Of a DNA stretch of 9,158 nt, positions 6,175-9,158 are shown piece by piece (position 1 is the first letter of the stretch; every line of letters begins with the position of its first letter). The stretch spans positions 1 through 9,158 of the forward strand of contig DEIM01000031.1 in NCBI GenBank assembly GCA_002352485.1, in the 5' to 3' direction. Under the pieces are notes generated by a model. It was not told the DNA's origin. It saw nothing but the letters and a program-made list of their open reading frames with translations, and searched no databases. Source of the stretch: Candidatus Dadabacteria bacterium UBA2774 (GTDB lineage Bacteria; Desulfobacterota_D; UBA1144; Nemesobacterales; UBA2774). The translations under genes were made by a program, and so were the position numbers.

Positions 6175-6624
6175 TTATAAATACCTCAGTATCAAATGCA
6201 TACACACGCACGCGTATACCCCGGCTGCTACATCATCAATGACTACTCCCCACCCACGGGGCAGCTTCTCTAAACTCCTTACCGGCGGGGGTTTTACGAT
6301 ATCGAAAACCCTGAAGAGGATAAACCCGATTGCGATATTAGTCGCAGTAGGCGGTATCAGTATCATTGTCACCAGATAGCCTGCCACCTCGTCAGCCACA
6401 ATCAGCCCCGGGTCTCGCTTGCTGTATATCTTCTCAGTTTCGGTAGCAGCCCAGACAGAGACGCCGATCACGATAAGCGTTATCAGGAGATAAATATATA
6501 TGGTCTGTCCCGAGATAATCCAAAATAGAGGAATAGCTGCAAGCGTGCCGAAAGTACCCGGCGCGACAGGAATGAGCCCCACATAAAAGAAGGTAGCGAT
6601 TAGCTTTGCGGCTGTCTCTTTCAC
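6175..6624 (-). CDS. pgpA: Phosphatidylglycerophosphatase A
   Basis: PgpA is an inner-membrane phosphatase that converts phosphatidylglycerol phosphate to phosphatidylglycerol. The 149-residue protein is short but within the family range. It shows the N-terminal GLIPVAPGTFGTLAAIP motif, a central hydrophobic span (IYIYLLITLIVIGVSVW), the acidic motif DPGLIVADEVAG (about 71-82), FRVFDIVKPPP and GWGVVIDDVAAG near the end; several hydrophobic stretches fit membrane helices. DEVAG replaces the commoner DEVVG and GWG the commoner GGxG, both mild changes. The start is GTG at 6624, directly after the ogt TAG, so translation is probably coupled to ogt; AGGGG lies about 11 bases upstream. Downstream, a repeat-flanked GIY-YIG gene separates it from cinA. 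Confidence 0.93.
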   Translation of the reverse strand: MKETAAKLIATFFYVGLIPVAPGTFGTLAAIPLFWIISGQTIYIYLLITLIVIGVSVWAATETEKIYSKRDPGLIVADEVAGYLVTMILIPPTATNIAIGFILFRVFDIVKPPPVRSLEKLPRGWGVVIDDVAAGVYACVCMHLILRYL

Positions 6625-7116
6625 CTAACTAATTACCCCTTCCAGCCTGAGCAGGTTTTTCTTTATTTCGATTCCGCACGAGTACCCCCCGAGTCCGTTT
6701 GCGGCAAGCACCCTGTGGCAGGGAACAACAATCGGCAGGGGGTTTTTACCTACGGCATTGCCCACTGCGCGCGCGGCCTTCGGGCTCCCTACCGCACATG
6801 CAAGCTCTTTATAGGTTACCACTTCACCGTAGGGTACTTCTAGGAGCTTTTTCCATACCGCTTGTTGAAACCTTGTCCCAGAGCTTAAATCAAGAGTCGA
6901 TTTAAACCCTGAGCGCTTGCCCCTTAGATATTGGCGGAGCTCCCGGGCGAAGCTCTCAGCCGCCCCGCCCTCTTTAATGTCCTTTACACCCAGTGACTTA
7001 AGGTATTCCCTATACTCCTTACGGCTGAAAAAGACGTTCGAGACCCCGTTTTCATTTGAGATCACAAAAATCTTACCCACATCGGAATCAATAGTTGAGA
7101 ATCTGAAGTCATCCAT
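6625..7116 (-). CDS. ogt: Methylated-DNA--[protein]-cysteine S-methyltransferase
   Basis: This suicide DNA-repair protein transfers alkyl groups from O6-alkylguanine (and O4-alkylthymine) to its own cysteine. From the ATG at 7116 it is 163 residues, normal for single-domain Ogt/AGT proteins. The C-terminal DNA-binding domain shows GTRFQQAVWKKLLEVPYGEVVTYKELA, then the recognition helix with ARAVGNAVGKNP, and the active site VPCHRV with the acceptor Cys at about 133, followed by GLGGYSCGIEIKKNLLRLEG. The N-terminal part (1-75) is divergent, as usual. A TTG at 7134 would add six residues; the ATG is preferred because GAGGTG lies about ten bases upstream of it, inside the TTG-extended form. It is probably the first gene of the minus-strand cluster. 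Confidence 0.94.
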   Translation of the reverse strand: MDDFRFSTIDSDVGKIFVISNENGVSNVFFSRKEYREYLKSLGVKDIKEGGAAESFARELRQYLRGKRSGFKSTLDLSSGTRFQQAVWKKLLEVPYGEVVTYKELACAVGSPKAARAVGNAVGKNPLPIVVPCHRVLAANGLGGYSCGIEIKKNLLRLEGVIS

Positions 7117-7195
7117 ATCTAAGCTACACCTCAACTTGAGTTTGCATACGGGGAAATCCTTGTCAAGGCAGACCGGTAGAGAGTATTATAAGAGT
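7117..7195. other. Divergent promoter region between ogt and the methyltransferase
   Basis: This 79-bp stretch separates the divergent genes. It holds an 11-bp palindrome, CCTTG-T-CAAGG (7158-7168), that presents TTGACA on the minus strand and TTGTCA on the plus strand, so one site could supply -35 elements in both directions. On the minus strand no good -10 lies at normal spacing from that TTGACA; a TATAAT (7185-7190) exists there but lacks a -35. Control of ogt therefore stays uncertain. Confidence 0.4.
7160..7189 (+). promoter_or_regulatory. Candidate sigma-70 promoter of the methyltransferase
   Basis: TTGTCA (7160-7165) and TATTAT (7184-7189) are separated by 18 bases. Transcription would be expected to begin near 7196, at the methyltransferase ATG itself, which would give a leaderless mRNA. 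Confidence 0.4.
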
Positions 7196-8020
7196 ATGAA
7201 AGAGAAGCTAGACTATTACCGCCGTAAAGGCTATAAAAAAGTAGAAGGCTTTATTTACCCATATACGATCGAGTGTGTTTGCGACCTGTCTGATGTTCAA
7301 AAATCACATGGGATAAAAGGCAGTATGTGCGAGATCGGCGTCCATCAGGGAAGGTTCTTTATACTTCTCCACCTTTTGGCCGACAGTGATGAATATAGCA
7401 TCGCCTGTGACCTCTTCGAGAGACAGGAAGAGAACATAGGCAAGTCCGGGCACGGCAACAAGGAAATATTTCTTGAGAATATAGAAAAATCTGGCGGGGA
7501 CTTAAGCAGAGTTAAGATAATCACCCGGAATTCATTAAACATAGCCCCCGATGATCTTTTGACTCACGGCGGCATCAGGATGATCTCTGTAGACGGAGGG
7601 CATGAGGCCGGCACTGCTTACAACGACATTAAGCTCGCGGCCGATACTATGGTTGACGGCGGCATAATATGGCTCGATGATTTCCCTCACGAAAGCTGGC
7701 TTGGAGTTATGGAGGGCACATACCGTTTTTTTTTCGACGCGGAAAAAGAGCTATGGCCCATAGCCATATTAGAGAGAAAACTAATACTTACCAACAATGA
7801 AAGAATGGCTCAAGTTTATATGAGTAAAATGTTTGAGAGCTTAAGCCTATATTACGACATCGGCCATTCTATATTTGTAGGGAAAAGGGTTTTAGTGATG
7901 TGGGAAAAGAGTCCGAGAAGAAAGCTAAAGAAATACTTACAACAAATCAGGTTCTGGAAATCGATCCAAAAATACAGGCTTGTGGATGAATTCGGAAAGA
8001 TACTGAATAAGCATTTCTGA
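7196..8020 (+). CDS. Class I SAM-dependent methyltransferase (Methyltransf_24-like)
   Basis: A soluble 274-residue protein with a Rossmann-type methyltransferase core. Motif I is CEIGVHQGRFFILL (45-58); the acidic residue after strand 2 is probably Asp72 in IACDLF; MISVDGGHEAGTAYND (129-144) and GGIIWLDDF (155-163) match the DGGH and DD motifs of Methyltransf_24 enzymes, which are often O-methyltransferases acting on sugars or secondary metabolites. The substrate cannot be read from sequence. The C-terminal 60 residues are basic and aromatic (SPRRKLKKYLQQIRFWKSIQKY) and could bind a partner or an acidic substrate. The frame is open back to 6917, but that part is antisense to ogt, so the ATG at 7196 is used. 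No proper Shine-Dalgarno precedes it, and the best promoter predicts a leaderless transcript. The 3' half is more AT-rich than neighbouring genes. Confidence 0.85.
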   Translation: MKEKLDYYRRKGYKKVEGFIYPYTIECVCDLSDVQKSHGIKGSMCEIGVHQGRFFILLHLLADSDEYSIACDLFERQEENIGKSGHGNKEIFLENIEKSGGDLSRVKIITRNSLNIAPDDLLTHGGIRMISVDGGHEAGTAYNDIKLAADTMVDGGIIWLDDFPHESWLGVMEGTYRFFFDAEKELWPIAILERKLILTNNERMAQVYMSKMFESLSLYYDIGHSIFVGKRVLVMWEKSPRRKLKKYLQQIRFWKSIQKYRLVDEFGKILNKHF

Positions 8021-8060
8021 AATATTCTACAGGTCATCTAACTGAATCTAATCTTTATAT

Positions 8061-8092
8061 ACGTCCTTGCGAGCCGAAGGCGAAGCAATCTC
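8061..8092. repeat. Solitary palindromic repeat copy C
   Basis: The plus strand shows ACGTCCTTGCGAG, a centre, then GCGAAGCAATCTC. It shares TTGCGAG ... GCGAAGCAATCTC with copy B read on the minus strand. The hairpin is well formed: TTGC (8067-8070) pairs with GCAA (8085-8088), and an inner GCC-GAA-GGC stem (8073-8081) adds stability. No nuclease gene is next to it, so it may be a non-autonomous relative of the GIY-YIG unit. Confidence 0.7.
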
Positions 8093-8179
8093 CTGCATCG
8101 TGAATCATGCATCCAACACCCTACCATCTTGCATTTCGGTCTAATCTGCGTAGAATCTTTTTCGCACGCGGGTATTGGG

Positions 8180-8199
8180 TTGTCATGAGTTATTGACAA
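8180..8199. promoter_or_regulatory. Inverted repeat overlapping the -35 box, possible operator
   Basis: TTGTCA (8180-8185) and TGACAA (8194-8199) are perfect inverted arms with an 8-base spacer. The right arm overlaps the -35 hexamer of the downstream promoter. The spacing suits a dimeric repressor, but six-base arms can occur by chance and no regulator gene is in view. Confidence 0.35.
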
Positions 8200-8221
8200 T
8201 CGCTTGCCTCGTAACTATTAT
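8193..8221 (+). promoter_or_regulatory. Strong sigma-70-type promoter of the enoyl-ACP reductase gene
   Basis: A perfect TTGACA (8193-8198), a 17-base spacer, and TATTAT (8216-8221) one base off the -10 consensus. Transcription would start near 8228, giving a 5' leader of about 23 bases that contains the Shine-Dalgarno. Confidence 0.75.
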
Positions 8222-8238
8222 CGCAATTCATAGGCAAC

Positions 8239-8244
8239 AGGAGA
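8239..8244 (+). promoter_or_regulatory. Shine-Dalgarno site supporting a TTG start
   Basis: AGGAGA lies six bases before the TTG at 8251. No ATG or GTG in frame lies nearby, so this site fixes the start. Confidence 0.8.
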
Positions 8245-8250
8245 GAAATA

Positions 8251-9060
8251 TTGAGCACTTTAACCGGTTTGGAAAATAGCTGGGCATTAATATTAGGAGC
8301 GTCTAGCGGATTCGGCGAGGCTATTGCGCTTGAGCTCGCGGGGCATGGGATGAACATATTCGGCGTTCACCTGGACCGTAAGGGCACCATGCCCAAGGTC
8401 GAGGAGATTCAACATAATATCAAAGAGCTCGGACGTGAAGCCGTATTTTTCAACATTAACGCCTCAGACCCCGAGAAAAGGACTGGGACGCTTGATGAGA
8501 TGGAGCAGGTACTGGACGAGCACAAAAACCCCGGGAGTGTAAAGGTCATGGTCCATTCACTGGCTTTCGGGACTCTTAAACCATACATAGCAGAAAATGA
8601 GAAAGAGCGGGTGTCCATTAAAAACATGGACATGACGCTTGACGTGATGGCCCACAGCATGGTCTATTGGGCTCAGGAGCTTGTGGCCCGCCAGCTTATG
8701 AAAGCGGGCGGCAGAATCTACGCAATGACCAGCGCCGGCGGACACCGAGTTTGGCCCACCTACGGCCCCGTGTCGGCGTCAAAAGCCGCAATCGAGTCCC
8801 ACACGCGCCAGCTTGCGGTTGAGCTTGCGCCTCATGACATCACAGCGAACGCTATTCAGGCAGGAGTCACAATGACCCCGGCGCTGAGCAAGATCCCCGG
8901 AAACGAGGAAATAGTTAAGAACGCTCTTGCCGTAAACCCGGCCAACAGGCTCACGACCACAGAGGACGTGGCCCGCGCCATAGCAGCGCTTGCAGTGGCT
9001 GGCACATACTGGCTCACCGGAAACGTAATTAGAGTGGACGGAGGCGAGGACCTGATTTAG
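8251..9060 (+). CDS. fabL: SDR-family enoyl-[acyl-carrier-protein] reductase, FabL/FabI-like
   Basis: A 269-residue NAD(P)H-dependent short-chain dehydrogenase. The best-supported role is the last step of the fatty-acid elongation cycle, reduction of trans-2-enoyl-ACP. The nucleotide-binding loop is GASSGFG (16-22), and VMVHSLAFG (99-107) resembles the FabI/FabL strand 4. The active site is Tyr171-(x)6-Lys178 (YGPVSASK), the wide spacing of enoyl-ACP reductases, not the YxxxK of ordinary SDRs. The following SKAAIESHTRQLAVELAP, AIQAGVTMTPAL and GNVIRVDGG resemble Bacillus FabL. The residue ten positions before Tyr171 is Ser, where FabI has a Tyr, again closer to FabL. It starts at TTG with a strong AGGAGA site and its own strong promoter. 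An uncharacterised SDR with the same spacing is the main alternative. Confidence 0.85.
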   Translation: MSTLTGLENSWALILGASSGFGEAIALELAGHGMNIFGVHLDRKGTMPKVEEIQHNIKELGREAVFFNINASDPEKRTGTLDEMEQVLDEHKNPGSVKVMVHSLAFGTLKPYIAENEKERVSIKNMDMTLDVMAHSMVYWAQELVARQLMKAGGRIYAMTSAGGHRVWPTYGPVSASKAAIESHTRQLAVELAPHDITANAIQAGVTMTPALSKIPGNEEIVKNALAVNPANRLTTTEDVARAIAALAVAGTYWLTGNVIRVDGGEDLI

Positions 9061-9158
9061 CCTGTATAATGCCCCTTTATTAGGCAATCGTTATTATGCA
9101 CCCGGTTTCCAAATACTAAAGAGAGCACAATACCCACGTTTGAAAATATGAAAAAAAT
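9061..9158. other. Non-coding tail after the reductase gene
   Basis: This is 98 bp of AT-rich sequence to the window edge. It includes TATAAT (9065-9070) with no -35 at the right distance, and a weak TGCC/GGCA pairing. No gene, terminator or repeat could be supported. Confidence 0.4.

Larger units (their letters stand above)
8021..8250. other. Intergenic region with repeat copy C and the reductase promoter
   Basis: This is the longest gene-free stretch (230 bp). It holds a solitary palindromic repeat (8061-8092), an AT-containing spacer with no recognisable coding potential, an inverted repeat (8180-8199), a near-consensus promoter (8193-8221) and the ribosome binding site of the downstream gene. 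No intrinsic terminator with a T-run was seen after the methyltransferase, although repeat C could fold and act as a weak transcript end. Confidence 0.6.

Noticed and set aside
6917..7195. N-terminal extension of the methyltransferase frame
   Set aside because: This part is antisense to ogt and has no family similarity; homologues begin near the ATG at 7196, where the core lead-in helix starts.
8779..9087. 102-codon minus-strand frame at the right end
   Set aside because: Antisense shadow of the reductase gene; no ribosome binding site or motif.

Overview
The window looks like chromosomal housekeeping DNA from a free-living Gram-negative-type bacterium. A PilT-family retraction ATPase, a DUF465 protein and the pgpA-cinA-recA order fit the deltaproteobacterial grade or a related environmental phylum. 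This placement is inference from gene content only; no rRNA or other taxonomic marker is present.

Layout. From the left edge to about 7116, every gene lies on the minus strand. Read in transcription order they are: ogt (DNA alkyl repair), pgpA (phospholipid synthesis), a small GIY-YIG endonuclease gene, cinA (nucleotide salvage and competence-associated), recA (recombinase), a pilT-type ATPase, tsaB (tRNA t6A synthesis), a small DUF465 protein, and the N-terminal 355 codons of ilvB (acetolactate synthase), which runs off the left edge. Junctions are tight at ogt/pgpA (TAG directly followed by GTG), cinA/recA (12 bp) and recA/pilT (TAG directly followed by ATG), so these probably form one or two operons. 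A strand switch at about 7117-7195 separates them from two plus-strand genes: a SAM-dependent methyltransferase and a FabL/FabI-like enoyl-ACP reductase. The reductase has a near-consensus sigma-70 promoter.

The least ordinary part is about 5755-6158. Here a compact AT-rich GIY-YIG gene sits between two inverted copies of a short palindromic repeat (TGTCATTGCGAG ... GCAATCYCTAA, Y being C or T) and separates pgpA from cinA. A third, solitary copy lies at 8061-8092, away from any nuclease gene. This suggests a small mobile or homing-type unit (endonuclease plus terminal inverted repeats) and a non-autonomous relative. The outer repeat runs to within 6 bases of the cinA start codon and leaves cinA without a visible Shine-Dalgarno sequence.

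How the genes fit together. cinA, recA and the pilT-like gene are consecutive and each family has a link to DNA uptake and recombination, so the cluster may be a natural-transformation neighbourhood (inference). Other points: RecA has an unusual, one-residue-longer L2 loop; the PilT-like protein has a divergent AIRNLIRE motif; IlvB has SGPAATN where SGPGATN is usual; and the methyltransferase promoter would give a leaderless mRNA. No CRISPR array, rRNA, tRNA, phage gene or strong intrinsic terminator was seen. No gene-free stretch exceeds about 230 bp.
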